Source of the DNA: Omphiscola glabra
Lineage: Eukaryota > Mollusca > Gastropoda > Lymnaeidae
NCBI GenBank assembly: GCA_964017045.1
Contig: OZ024809.1
Coordinates: 13,584,307-13,648,306 of the forward strand
DNA length: 64,000 nt
Reading direction: 5' to 3'
Below, piece by piece: positions 51,240 through 63,111 of the stretch. Position numbers and translations under genes: made by a program. Below the pieces are notes generated by a model. It was not told where the DNA came from and did not search any database. It worked only from the letters and a program-made list of their open reading frames with translations. The first letter of the stretch is position 1, and each line of letters starts with the position of its first letter.

Positions 51240-51650
51240 GCCTCTGGTGTGACTGGCGAACTGCTTCCATTTCCAGCTGCTTCCCAAAAAGTTCGCTGCT
51301 TCCTTTTCAGCGTATTTGTTATAGAGATGATAATAAAAATAGTTCTATATATTTGAAAGAAAGCATGGTTAAATAATAAGTTAAAAAGCGCGTAAAATAT
51401 TATTCCCGAGAACTTCACTATATGATTTTTTTTTTTAACAACGCAAAATTTCGTTTGGTGCGTAATATTTTCTTTTTCGGATATGAAATCGTCTCAATTT
51501 AAGTATGGTGTAAAAAATATTCGGTTTAAAAGTGGTTGGGACATCAGAATATTTAATATAGTTCATGGGCGTGAAATAAAGAAGTGTGCAGTGACGTATC
51601 ATGGGGGGGGGGGGAAGGGGTGGAGAAAAAATTGGGATTCTTAAATCCCA
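51240..51650. repeat. Dispersed repeat A, copy 2
   Basis: Same order of blocks as 34520-34800: tgcgtaatattttcttttt, gaaatcgtctcaattta, attcggtttaaaagtgg, gacatcagaatatttaata and gacgtatcatgggg. Confidence 0.6.
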
Positions 51651-52353
51651 AGGTCGTAGCTGGATTCATGTGCTAAAATTCCAGCCTTAAATTCTAGGAC
51701 ATCAGGGGTTTAGATCCTTTTGAAAGCTAAAGGATCCCTATGATCCCTATGACAGTGAGAGAGTAAGCTTTTTATCAAAATTTATTGTCAGTGTTTAAAT
51801 ATTTTTTTTTAATATTTGATCCCCACTTAATTACGACCCTGGCTTTTTCAAAGACCTAGCCATGCTATTGCGGGTTATGGATTCAAGAATGGTAGCTCAT
51901 CCCCACTCGTCATATTTAGCACAGCTTCTATAAGTGACCCGACTCGAAAATCGACACCAATTATTTTTTGGATACCAGGTCAGTTCCCGCCAGGCATTTG
52001 GAGAGAAAGCAAATTGAAATCGAAACCACGGATGACCCAAAAAAAGACTTGAGAAATACAAAACTGACCAGCAGAAAACTCTTCCCTGCCCCCCTCCCCC
52101 ACAAGGTGCCCAACCAAACAGAAGCAGCCGAAAGAGAAAAGTATCGTTCAACCCCCTTCCGCCAGAGACATTATTTGGCACGACATGACCAAAAACCGTA
52201 GAGATATCATTAAAGGTGTTGACGTGAACGAGGAGCTCGTAATCCCTTAAATATTGTGTTTGTGTGACACTAAAAGCTGGCTAACATAGGTCGGTACCGA
52301 TAAGAGGATTATGTAGGTTAAATTGGAGTCGGCAGGGGATGATCACCGTAGAC
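51651..52353. other. Intergenic, no recognised gene
   Basis: An open plus-strand stretch of about 78 codons near 51968-52201 is charged and proline-containing but unlike any family I know. Nothing else is seen. Confidence 0.4.
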
Positions 52354-52562
52354 GAGTGGTCGGCAAAACTCATTCGTCAGAATTTCCAAAAAATCGGCTG
52401 CAGGACAATTAAAAAATTTTTGAGAGCCAATTTTCTTTTCAAGAACCCGTCAAGAACCGTGTTTTTCGGAGTCAAAAACCGATTTTTGGCCGGCTGGCCG
52501 AGCCGCACTCAGGTCGTTAAAAAGCCGCAGGCGGCTCGCGAGCCGCGTTTTGCCGACCACTG
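52354..52562. mobile_element. 209-bp hAT-like MITE, copy 2
   Basis: Begins gagtggtcggcaaaactcat and ends gttttgccgaccactg, flanked by ccgtagac and cagtagac (7 of 8). Same termini as 41074-41260, inverted. Confidence 0.85.
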
Positions 52563-52917
52563 CAGTAGACAGTAGTGACAGACAAGCATTAAATATGCGT
52601 GAAATCCAGGCGTGCGCCAGAACCCCTGGTACAGTGCATAATTGCCTACGTGTTACACACTTTGATTAAAAGCGTCGGGCATTCTATATACTGCCTTGAT
52701 GACACAGTTGCCTGGATGACACAGTTGCCTTGATGACACAGTTTACCGGTAACATATAGAGCAAAGGTTGTGTTTTTGTTGTTGTTGTTTGTTTTTTTTT
52801 TGGACACAGAAATCATTAAAAAATAAATATATTTACTTATGAAAAAACCGTATTCAAAATAAAGAGTTAAAGAGTTTTATTATAGGTCAAACAAATATTA
52901 CAAAACAACAAACGTTT

Positions 52918-52949
<32 letters not shown>

Positions 52950-53214
52950 GTATTGTGTTTTTCTGGCAATTCAGGTATACACCAAGTCGAATCCTTAAAA
53001 ATTCGCTTGGTAGCCTTCGGTGCCCTTGATTTCACACACCCCCCCCCCCCCAACCTTTTTTACGGGCGCTCCGTTACCGGGCGATTTACTAAATATGCTG
53101 GGGACCACGCCATTTCAAGGTTCGCTATTTCCAGGTTTCACTGTGCCAAAAAGCATTATATAAATATATATATATGCAATGTCTCGCTTAGCCAATAGTG
53201 TAAGATTAGCTGAA
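52563..53214. other. Intergenic, no gene seen
   Basis: Contains a small gatgacacagttgcct triplication near 52697-52743, a 30-base A run near 52922 and a C run near 53040. Confidence 0.55.
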
Positions 53215-53640
53215 CATCACTAGTGATCTGAAAAATACCACAACCATTGATCTCTAAATACCATCACTATTGACATCTTAATTACAACATTATTGATCTT
53301 TAAAATACAAATCACTATTGATATCTTAATTACAACATTATTCATCTCTAAAATACCATCACTATTGATCTCTAAAATACCATCACTATTGATCTCTAAA
53401 ATACCATCACTATTGATCTCTAAAATACCATCACTATTGATCTCTAAAATACCATCACTATTGATCTCTAAAATACCATCACTATTGACATCTTAATTAC
53501 AACATTATTGATCTTTAAAATACAATCACTATTGATATCTTAATTACAACATTATTGATCTCTAAAATACCATCACTATTGATCTCTAAAATACCATCAC
53601 TATTGATCTCTAAAATACCATCACTATTGACGTGAAAAAT
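53215..53640. repeat. 24-bp minisatellite, about 16 copies
   Basis: The unit is ctaaaataccatcactattg-atct. A longer compound unit with cttaattacaacattattg recurs at the left, middle and right, indicating a higher-order repeat. Confidence 0.93.
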
Positions 53641-54179
53641 ACCACCAGAATGAATGTCTAAATGACATCACTTTCTACACACTCTAAGTGAACGCTTTTA
53701 ATGAAAATGACGTCAGAGGTGTTCACTTTTCGATGCCATCGATTTTTTTTTTCTAATCGAACCAATGTCAACATGAATAAATTAACAGCAGCCGGCGAAA
53801 CTGAATCAATATCAGATCGGATCGCATCGATTTCATCCGATCTCATGCAGCTAATGAGTCCACGGCTATGACGGTAAACATTCAATATATAACACAAACA
53901 CCTTAACAATGGTATGCTGGTGGAGGCCAGTGTTCCGTAAGCTTAAGAAGATTACAAGCTGGTGGCAGAAATTAACACAATGATTAAAAAAAAAAAGGGC
54001 AACAAGGGCCTTGTTATCTAAAAGTCAATACACCGCCGAACATGGTAGCACGCGTGTTCATGTGTTAAACAGCGTATGGGCACATGTGTACTATGATACA
54101 GAGTTCTGGCACGTGTGTGCTGCGGGACGATACTGAATATCTTTGGGTAAATCTGTTCGAAACAAGACTACATTGCAAA
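53641..54179. other. Intergenic, no gene seen
   Basis: Unique sequence. Nothing recognised. Confidence 0.5.
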
Positions 54180-54355
54180 ATCCATGTAGTGTACATTGAC
54201 TTCCATATTGTACACAGTAACATACACGTACTGTACATTGACTTCCATATTGTACACAGCAACATCCATGTATTTTAAATTGACATCCATATTGTACACA
54301 GTGATATCCATGTACTGTGCATTGACTTCCATATTGTACACAGTGGTACACCATG
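54180..54355. repeat. About 42-bp repeat, 4 copies
   Basis: Copies of ccatgtactgtacattgact and tccatattgtacacag. Confidence 0.9.
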
Positions 54356-54439
54356 TCCTGTACATTTATTGAACATTATACATTCATTTAGTGAACTTAA
54401 TTCTTAAACTGCACATTTAGTTGTTATTTTTTAATTGCG

Positions 54440-54555
54440 CATATTTTCGATTTACTGTCTTTGAGAGCAGTATAAATGTGTTCTCTATTTACTGTCATTG
54501 AGAGCAGTGTAAATGTGTTCTCTATTTGCTGTCATTGAGAGCAGTGTAAATGTGT
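54440..54555. repeat. About 40-bp repeat, 3 copies
   Basis: Copies of tgtcattgagagcagtgtaa and atgtgttctctattt. Confidence 0.92.
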
Positions 54556-54659
54556 TATAGATATTGAACCGTGCTGTAAATTATTGACCGACTTTTTCCA
54601 CAGCTGAGCTCTTCTGGTTTACGTCGGCACATGTGAACTGTATAGTCAATACGCGTAGT

Positions 54660-55075
54660 ACACACGGCCACACGACAAGACGGCCAGACAGCCACATGGC
54701 CAGACTGCCAAACGGCCAGACTGCCACACGGCCACACTGCCACACAAAGTTGGCCACAAATTGACAGCAGAGGACAACACATACGTCACAGCAGCAGGCA
54801 ACACTCTATCGGCATCAGCAAGAACACACAACACATTGTATGCCTGAAGCATACAACCCATTTTTGACAGAAGCATACAACACACTAATGACATCAGCAT
54901 AAAACCGTCTATTGACATCAGTATGCAACACACTATTGTTAGCAACTAAAAAAAACAGTATTTACATCAACATTATGCATACAGCATACCACTGACAGCC
55001 TCCGACAACACACTTTTGACTGATGTATACAACACACGATTGACAGCAGCAGTATGCATACAGCATTCTTTTGAC
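54660..55075. repeat. Degenerate short-period repeats
   Basis: First (cacacggcca)-like units to 54745, then loosely spaced ttgacagcagcatacaacac-type units to 55075. Periodicity is visible but irregular. Confidence 0.7.
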
Positions 55076-56041
55076 GGTCGCGTGCGTCACGCTACGGATC
55101 ACGAATCGCCTTACGCTTACACCACCTTGTTGTCGTCATCATCAGTGTCTCATAACGGACCGTGTACCTGGATGATAGCATGACCTATTGCGCCCCCCCC
55201 CCCCCCACATCCCAACCTCGGCCCGTTATATTGCTGTCATAATCACTTATGATTTTTTTAAAGCGTTTAAAACGGCAATATTCCTAATTTCTGAACACAA
55301 CAAAACCCGTTGACGAAAAGCATGTAGGCCCTACTTACTTACAACGCTATCACACAACAGCACCAACGTATTCAATCACTTATTTAACCGCCAAAGATCT
55401 AATTGCCGCACAAACCCACCACTCTTAAGACTTAATGATATTGTAAACTTACAAGAATACGAACATTTAGCTCTAAAATATGCAGTGTTTAACCCTTTCG
55501 GGTGTTGTGTTAAAAGGCTACGCCAGTTACATCAACTATAGTAATGGATATTTATTGTGAGAATTAAAAAAAACAAAACACATTTATATTCAACAACACA
55601 AACTGAAACACATTTGACGGGCGGTGGCCAGAAAAATCGGAAATATCCAGTCACACAAACACAGCAGGCACTGCAACACCTTGGTCGATAGAGTTGGTAC
55701 TGTAAGTCTGCATTTCTTCTTCTCCCAGCAAGACAAACAGGTTTCCCAGGTGACACCCGACCTAATTTAACCAGGGGCGAAAACAACGACAACCCACAGT
55801 TGTGGAAAATGAAAAAAAAAAAAAGCGATATATGGGCCTCACGATATTTAAATCTTGAAATACTACTACTAAATTAAATTATATGAAGAAAAAAATGCTG
55901 CTTAATTATATTTTGATGCGAAATTTGACTTTTTTTTTTCTTGAGCAGACTCAACAAATTTTGGTTCAACTGTTGAAATCACGTCACATCCGAATCTCTG
56001 CCTCTAAATATTCACATCAACAATTCGGGATCTATAAATTT
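55076..56041. other. Intergenic, no gene seen
   Basis: Unique sequence with a C run near 55191-55206 and A runs. No exon recognised. Confidence 0.5.
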
Positions 56042-56340
56042 GGGTTACCGGAAATTTGATCGAAAGAAATTTCGTCGACAGAAAATTGATCGACGGAAAT
56101 TTGATCGAACGGAAATTTGGTCGAATCTTTTTTTCAGTTCATACGTTAAAATGTTCGCCAAATTTCTTTTTGAACGCAATATACTGTATAGTAAAACGAA
56201 ATAATGCGTTCAAAAATAAATTTGACGCAAAACTTTAACGTGTAAACTAAAAAAATGATTCGACCAAATTTCCGTTCGATCCATTTTCCGTCGATAATTT
56301 TCCGTCGACGAAATTTCTTTCGATCAAATTTCCGGATACG
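56042..56340. mobile_element. 299-bp foldback element, copy 2, with perfect 8-bp TSD
   Basis: Flanked by ataaattt on both sides (56034-56041 and 56341-56348). Begins gggttaccggaaatttgatc and ends gatcaaatttccggatacg, with repeated gaaatttgatcga motifs in each arm and a centre containing tttctttttgaacgcaatat. The same family as 32115-32414. Confidence 0.9.
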
Positions 56341-56584
56341 ATAAATTTGTACTTGATTGATCTCGTTGTAGTGAATTGCTCCAATTGTAGTGATTCCTAT
56401 GCGCATGGGCAAGGTTGCTCCAAACATCTTATAACTTCCGCCAGCTGTATTCAGTATTTCACTAACTGATTTTTGTGGGCGGGTGGATCCAGTTGGGGAC
56501 CACCGAAGTTCTTTGAAGGGTTACACATTTAAAAAAAAATATTTTGCAGCAATTAACGGATTACCATTTATTAACAGACCCCCA

Positions 56585-56768
56585 CGCACACACAGATGCA
56601 CCCACTCACACACCCACACAATGACACACCCACACACGCACATACTCACACACCCACACACATACACAACCACACATGCACACACTCACATCCACACACT
56701 GACGCACCCACACACGCACATACTCACACACCCACACACGCAAATACTCACACATCCACACATGTACA
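56585..56768. repeat. Imperfect (cacaca) satellite
   Basis: cacacacccacac and acactcacac units with tg and gc interruptions. Confidence 0.9.
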
Positions 56769-56822
56769 TACCGAAATGGACCAATACGAAAATCCTTTCA
56801 GAAAGCAGTGTCACTCGATTCA

Positions 56823-56911
56823 CAGGGGCGTAGACAAAACAAAAGTAGATCGATTATGCGACTGCAGTGGCGTGAACGTTGTACACGGATGCGGAAGATG
56901 ATACGCCTCTG
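56823..56911. mobile_element. Possible short hAT-like MITE
   Basis: Begins caggggcgtagac and ends gatacgcctctg, matching the termini of 48099-48292. No target-site duplication, only 89 bp. Confidence 0.35.
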
Positions 56912-57267
56912 ATAAGTAATAAAAATTGACCACTAACGGGTAAGGAATGAAATAAGTTGTATCGTATCCGGTTACGTCAAAATAGAATACTGGCAGGCAT
57001 ACACTAATTCAAAAGCTTTTTTAAAAACCAGGTGTTGTGAAGAGAAGCGAGAGAAGGGGAGAGGGGTGAGGAATAATCAAACGTGTCCTGTTTGGATTGA
57101 GGGGCCATACACAACTGCCTCTTAATCATTATTAAATGCTCCCCCCCTTTTTTTCCCTAATAAAAATAAAATTGATGAGATACTCCATTGTGGTTAGTCT
57201 TCAACTAACAGAGTGAGAATCCTTGCCCTTGAAATATTGATATTATGATAATGGTTGCCCTTACCAT
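56912..57267. other. Intergenic, no gene seen
   Basis: Unique sequence. Nothing recognised. Confidence 0.5.
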
Positions 57268-57370
57268 CATGATATTACGGCAATATTTACCCCTGTCATC
57301 ATGATATTAGGGCAATATTTACCATTGTCATCATGATATTAGGGCAATATTTACCCTTGACATCATGATG
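57268..57370. repeat. About 33-bp repeat, 3 copies
   Basis: Copies of catcatgatattagggcaat and atttaccctt. Confidence 0.88.
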
Positions 57371-57419
57371 TATTATGAAGATGTTGGAAACATGTGTTCA
57401 AAATCTATTCAAAATCCAA

Positions 57420-58232
57420 GATCTAGGGGCTGTCTGACTTGATGAAAGCATTCATGGGCTGTCTGGTATGATGAAAGCATTCATGGGCTGTCTGGTATGA
57501 TGAAAGCATTGATGGGCTGTCTGGTATGATGAAAGCATTCATGGGCTGTTTGACTTGATGAAAGCATTGATGGGTTGTCTGGTATGATGAAAGCATTCAT
57601 GGGCTGTCTGACTTGATGAAAGCATTCATGGGCTGTCTGACTTGATGAAAGCATTCATGGGCTGTCTGACTTGATGAAAGCATTCATGGGCTGTCTGTCT
57701 TGATAAAAGCATTCATGGGCTGTCTGACTTGATGAAAGCATTCATGGGCTGTCTGACTTGATGAAAGCATTCATGGGCTGTCTGGTTTGATGAAAGCATT
57801 CATGGGCTGTCTGGTTTGATGAAAGCATTCATGGGCTGTCTGGTTTGATGAAAGCATTCATGGGCTGTCTGACTTGATGAAAGCATTCATGGGCTGTCTG
57901 ACTTGATGAAAGCATTCATGGGCTGTCTGGTTTGATGAAAGCATTGATGGGCTGTCTGGTATGATGAAAGCATTCATGGGCTGTCTGGTATGATAAAATC
58001 ATTCATGGGCTGTTTGACTTGATGAAAGCATTGATGGGCTGTCTGGTATGATGAAAGCATTGATGGGCTGTCTGTCTTGATGAAAGCATTCATGTGCTGT
58101 CTGGCTTGATGAAAGCATTCATGGGCTGTCTGGCTTGATGAAAGCATTCATGGGCTGTCTGACTTGATGAAAGCATTCATGGGCTGTCTGGCTTGATGAA
58201 AGCATTCATGGGCTGTCTGGCTTGATGAAAGC
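57420..58232. repeat. 30-bp minisatellite, about 27 copies
   Basis: The unit contains gatgaaagcattcatgggct and gtctgactt. The position after gtctg varies (acttg, gtatg, gtttg, gcttg, tcttg) in clustered blocks. Confidence 0.95.
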
Positions 58233-59045
58233 AAACGATCCCCCCACCCCACTAATAACCCGGCCATGCTTATTATGACAGCAACCAAAAAGAAGGGTCT
58301 ACATTGTGACGCTACGCCCTCCAAGAGCTGTGAAGCCGGATAAATTAATCCGTTGTTGTGCCGTCGAATGGATTAAAGTAGGCACGTGATCATACAATCT
58401 ATAAATACCATCTTAAGCTCCGTATGACCTTATGATGGGCTCATGGGATACACAATGGGTTAACGTGACGTCATTTCCTCGCGGTGAATCTCATCGAGCT
58501 GTTGATGAACTGCAGCACGTCCAGGAAGAGATACATTTTTTTTTGGGGGGGGGGGGGGTAATCAGGGGAGGCAGATGGGGGTTGGGGGTAAACGAACCTT
58601 TAAAAAAATATAACGTTTGACTAGCTTACACCCCCCTCGCCCCCCCAAAAAAAAAGTTCGCTTACTTATAAAACTGGACAAGATCATCTTACTTTTTTTT
58701 GTTGTTATCTTAATCTTGATTGTAGTTACACATGTACATAGTATTCATTGCATTTGATACTACTGAAGTACACGCCACTCTTGGCAGTAGTAGGGAGAGC
58801 TGAAGTCTGGATAAACTGATGAACTCAGTCTTGTGAGTCAGAACTCAGCACCTCCTACTCAGAGAGCTTTCTCCTGAAGATTCACTCGAAACACACCAAG
58901 GCAAGGACACCAGGCGCCACAAAGACACGCCATGGAATATTCTAGTGCACGGGCTGCCAGGGTCGAATGGACAACGTAAGCAAGGCTCCGTAACACGGCA
59001 GAAGCAAAGTAGAATTTAAAAAATCCACAGAAAACGTGTCTACCA
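58233..59045. other. Intergenic, no gene seen
   Basis: G run near 58549 and C run near 58629. No coding exon or RNA gene recognised. Confidence 0.5.
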
Positions 59046-59199
59046 CAGGGGCGCCAGGGGGGACAGGATTCATTTTAAAGAGCACACACTCCCCCCATTT
59101 CTTTTTTCAACTCTCAAACCCATTATTTTTATCATTAAAGTCATATCAAAGCACATTCTGGCACCCCTAACTAATCTGGCGACCAGGGCTACGCCTCTG
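59046..59199. mobile_element. hAT-like MITE related to 48099-48292, inverted
   Basis: Begins caggggcgccagggg and ends ggctacgcctctg. The interior tttttcaactctcaaaccca is the reverse complement of the other copy's interior. Flanks gtctacca and atttacca match at 6 of 8. Confidence 0.7.
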
Positions 59200-59295
59200 A
59201 TTTACCATCACTCCCAGAGGTTAAGATATAAATGTAACATATCAGAAATGACTACGAAGTTGCAATACTGACTGAGATGTGTCGTCCACCCATTG

Positions 59296-59497
59296 CAGTG
59301 GTTCTCAACCTTCCTAATCGCGCGATCCTTCAATACAGTTCCTCATGTTGTGTCGACCCCCCCCCCAACCCCAACATTATTTTCATTGATCCTTTATAGC
59401 TGTAGAGTATATGTGTTTTCAGATGGTCCTAGGCGACCCCTGTGAAAGGGTCGTGCGACCCCCAAAGGGGTCGTTACCCAATGGTTGAGAACTGCAG
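59296..59497. mobile_element. SPIN-like non-autonomous hAT element
   Basis: Begins cagtggttctcaaccttcct and ends atggttgagaactgcag, with the interior taggcgacccctgtgaaagg. Flanks acccattg and acctattg agree at 7 of 8, an eroded hAT target-site duplication. Confidence 0.8.
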
Positions 59498-59639
59498 ACC
59501 TATTGTGCTCTCAAACCGTGTCCTTACACTGTTGTCATGCAAATGTGTTCACACGCTAAATTTAAGTTCAGGGAAGCCGTGTTGATAAGAAGGTTCAGGT
59601 AATCATACCCTAATCATAGATTTCCCGTTAAAGTCAGAT

Positions 59640-60345
59640 TTGTGGATATCGGGGCAATCAGTAGCCTTCTAAAAACTATGCGTGGATATCGGGGCAATCA
59701 TTAGCCTTATAAAAGCTATGCGTGGATATCGGGGCAATCATTAGCCTTATAAAAGCTATGTGTGGATATCGGGGCAATCATTAGCCTTATAAAAGCTATG
59801 CGTGGATATCGGGGCAATCATTAGCCTTATAAAAGCTATATGTGGATATCGGGGCAATCATTAGCTTTATAAAACTATGCGTGGATATCGGGGCGATCAT
59901 TAGCCTTATAAAAGCTATGTGTGGATATCGGGGCAATCATTAGCCTTATAAAAGCTATGTGTGGATATCGGGGCAATCATTAGCCTTATAAAACTATGCG
60001 TGGATATCGGGGCAATCATTAGCCTTATAAAAGCTATGCGTGGATATCGGGGCAATCATTAGCCTTATAAAAGCTATGTGTGGATATCGGGGCAATCATT
60101 AGCCTTATAAAGCTATGTGTGGATATCCGGGCAATCATTAGCCTTATAAAAGCTATGCGTGGATATCGGGGCAATCATTTGCCTTATAAAAGCTATGCGT
60201 GGATATCGGGGCAATCATTAGCCTTATAAAAGCTATGTGTGGATATCGGGGCAATCATTAGCCTTATAAAAGCTATGTGTGGATATCGGGGCAATCATTA
60301 GCCTTATAAAAACTATGCGTGGATATCGGGTCAATCATTAGCCGA
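59640..60345. repeat. 40-bp minisatellite, about 17.5 copies
   Basis: The unit contains gtggatatcggggcaatcat and tagccttataaaagctatg. One-base deletions (aaaact, aaagct) occur in some copies. Confidence 0.95.
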
Positions 60346-60521
60346 AAAAAAATATTTGATGAAAAAATAGTGTGCGTGACTCGAGTGTGGGCGTGTTGTG
60401 TTGTGTTTGATGTGTGGGGTTTTGGAGTTGGAGTTAAGTCTGTGGGGCGGCAGGGGATTGGGTGGGGTCGAGGTAAATTGATGTGCTTGAAGAGGGGATG
60501 CTAAATGTGTGGAGCTTAGAC

Positions 60522-60708
60522 GTGCCACTACAGCCTCCACTACGGCCTCCACTACGGCCTCCACTACAGCCTCCACTACCGCCACCACTACAGCCACCAC
60601 TACGGCCTCCACTACAGCCTCCACTACGGCCTCCACTACAGCCTCCACTACAGCCTCCACTACCGCCACCACTGCGGCCACCAGTGCAGCCTCCATTGCA
60701 GACACCAC
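60522..60708. repeat. 12-bp GC-rich tandem repeat, about 15 copies
   Basis: Built on ctccactacggc, with acggcc, acagcc and accgcc variants. Glycine/cysteine- or threonine/alanine-rich frames are artefacts. Confidence 0.93.
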
Positions 60709-61684
60709 TCCGCTTACCCACTAGCTACGCTGTTGGGCCAACCCCCAAAGACGAACCAAGGAATAAGACTGACACCCGGATGTTGACATCCCACCTCGAG
60801 CGTATAAACAGTCCGGTTCAGTTATTGAACGTAGAGATGGGAATAGAACCAAACCCCGAACTGAACCCTAACCGAACCAAACCATTTAATGAAGCTACAA
60901 GTCATTTGATTTGACGTTACATCTCCCATATTTCTAGTTTAAACGCTTACGTTTACACAAAAGTAATCTATCTTTTATTTTATTTAAAATTAAAACCATG
61001 CGGATTTCAAATTGAGATAATAACCGAACGCGACACACTTCAGTGGTTGCCGAACCAAAACACCGAACTTCTAAAACAGGGCTCGAAATTCACAACTCTA
61101 ATTGAACGGGAACATTAGAATTATAGAAATAAACACATTGAACAAAAAGATACAATTTATTCTATGGCTACGAATTTTTTTTTTCAAATTTAAAAAAAAA
61201 AATTATTATCTTTTTAATTACACAGCACAAATTGATAAGAAAGGATTCACTAGTTCAGATGTAAATCACCGAGAAGAAGATACTTAATCTTTAAACAACC
61301 TGCAATGTAGAAATAGTCCAATGTATCAATAAATCTCAGACAAGATCATCCAACTACAAGTAAAATTAGTCACGAAAATGCTCAACCTGCCCAGACAACT
61401 TACAGTGCAAAAACACGGGAAAGATCCTGAGCTACACCACAATGAAGAAAAGCAGCACAAAAGCACGAGTCCTCCACATTTCATTGTGGTTTTATCTCTA
61501 TTTTTGTGTGTCCTAATCGGTCGCTGTTATCTGTCGAGTGTGGACTAGTGCCTGTCAATGTCAAGGCCTCGTGTGAGGCTTTGAGAATTCTCAAAACATG
61601 TCAGAAATTTTACACGGCCAACAATTTTTAAAAAAATACGTGTTAACTCTTGATAAACAATTTTTAACTTTCCAACGCCACGTT
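60709..61684. other. Intergenic, no gene seen
   Basis: Contains accgaacc- and gaaccctaaccg-type repeats near 60840-60890. No coding exon recognised. Confidence 0.5.
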
Positions 61685-62022
61685 TACATCTCAAACCTCG
61701 TGTATAAATCTACAAACCCAAATATAAATCTACAAACCCAACCATAAATCTACAAACCCAACCATAAATCTACAAACCCAAGTATAAATCTACAAACAAA
61801 AGCATAAATCTACAAACCCAAGTATAAATCTACAAAACTAAGTATAAATCCACAAACCCAAGTATAAATCTACAAACAAAAGTATAAATCTACATACCCA
61901 AAAATAAATATACAAACCCAAGTATAAATCTACAAACCCAAGCATAAATCTACAAACCCAAGCATAAATCTACAAACCCAAGTATAAATCTACAAACCCA
62001 AGCATAAATCTACATATCTAAT
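61685..62022. repeat. 20-bp minisatellite, about 17 copies
   Basis: The unit is cccaagtataaatctacaaa with point variants. Confidence 0.95.
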
Positions 62023-62094
62023 GTACCGGTAATAATAAATCCCATGTTATAAGTCTCAAAGCTTAGAGATATCAGTAGCTAATCACTGGTTTAA

Positions 62095-62519
62095 ATCTCA
62101 AACCCCAGTATGAATCTCAAACCCCAGTATGAATCTCAAACCCCAGCATGAATCTCAAAACCCAGTATGAATCTCAGACCCCAGTATGAATCTCAAACCC
62201 CAGTATGAATCTCAAACCCCAGTATGAATCTCAAACCCCAGTATGAATTTCAAACCCCAGTATGAATCTCAAACCCCAGTATGAATCTCAAACCCCAGTA
62301 TGAATCTCAAACCCCAGTATGAATCTCAAACCCCGGTATGAATCTCAAACCCCAGTATGAATCTCAAACCCCAGCATTAATCTCAAAACCCAGTATGAAT
62401 CTCAGACCCCAGTATGAATCTCAAACCCCAGTATGAATCTCAAACCCCAGTATGAATCTCAAACCCCAGTATGAATCTCAAACCCCAGTATGAATCTCAA
62501 ACCCCAGTATGAATCTCAA

Positions 62520-62520
<1 letters not shown>
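62095..62520. repeat. 19-bp minisatellite, about 22 copies
   Basis: The unit is ccccagtatgaatctcaaa. A short run carrying the linked variants aaaacccag and cagacccc occurs twice, about 240 bp apart, indicating an internal block duplication. It resembles the 20-bp array just to its left (ataaatctacaaa), so the two may share an origin. Confidence 0.95.
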
Positions 62521-62557
<37 letters not shown>

Positions 62558-62576
62558 ATTTATATGTGTGTGTGCG
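62521..62576. repeat. (ta)n-(tg)n microsatellite
   Basis: About 20 bp of ta followed by tg repeats. Confidence 0.95.
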
Positions 62577-62721
62577 TTAGACTGTTTCAGGGAATATCAC
62601 GGTTTAATTTGATTACGGATTTATTAATTACTCATTAATCTCTGAACGAGACAGGGGAGTGTATTCCTCAAATTTCCACATTACTTTATTCCAATTTTCT
62701 TTCCAAGCTCACCGCAGCTTT

Positions 62722-62905
62722 TGTCTGTTACAGTTTGCCTGTTACAGTTTGTCTGCCACAGTTTGTCTGTTCCAGTTTGTCTGTCACAGTTTATCGGTCA
62801 CCTTTTGACTGTTACAGCTTGTCTGTCACAGTTTGTCGGTCACAGTTTGTCTGTTACATTTTGTCTGTCACAATTTGTCTGTTGCAATTTGTCTGACTAC
62901 TTGGT
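62722..62905. repeat. 14-bp degenerate tandem repeat, about 13 copies
   Basis: Based on cagtttgtctgtta and cagtttgtctgtca. Confidence 0.88.
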
Positions 62906-63111
62906 ATGATCCAGGCGCTGAACATTTTCCTTGTAATGAACTTTGCATATGAACAATTTTTTTATTGTACTTTTGTTATAGAGCCTCCGTCCTTTTGAAA
63001 ACTTATAATGAACATTTGTTATTTATCGTCTGGTTTATCTTTATCTTGTTACTGTGTGCTGGATACAATCCCATTATTTAACTAGCAAACTTTCCGGAAC
63101 TTGTTCTAGTT

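Noticed and set aside
60434..60721. Glycine/cysteine-rich small secreted protein
   Set aside because: A frame through a 12-bp repeat; no signal peptide, and the opposite strand is open too.
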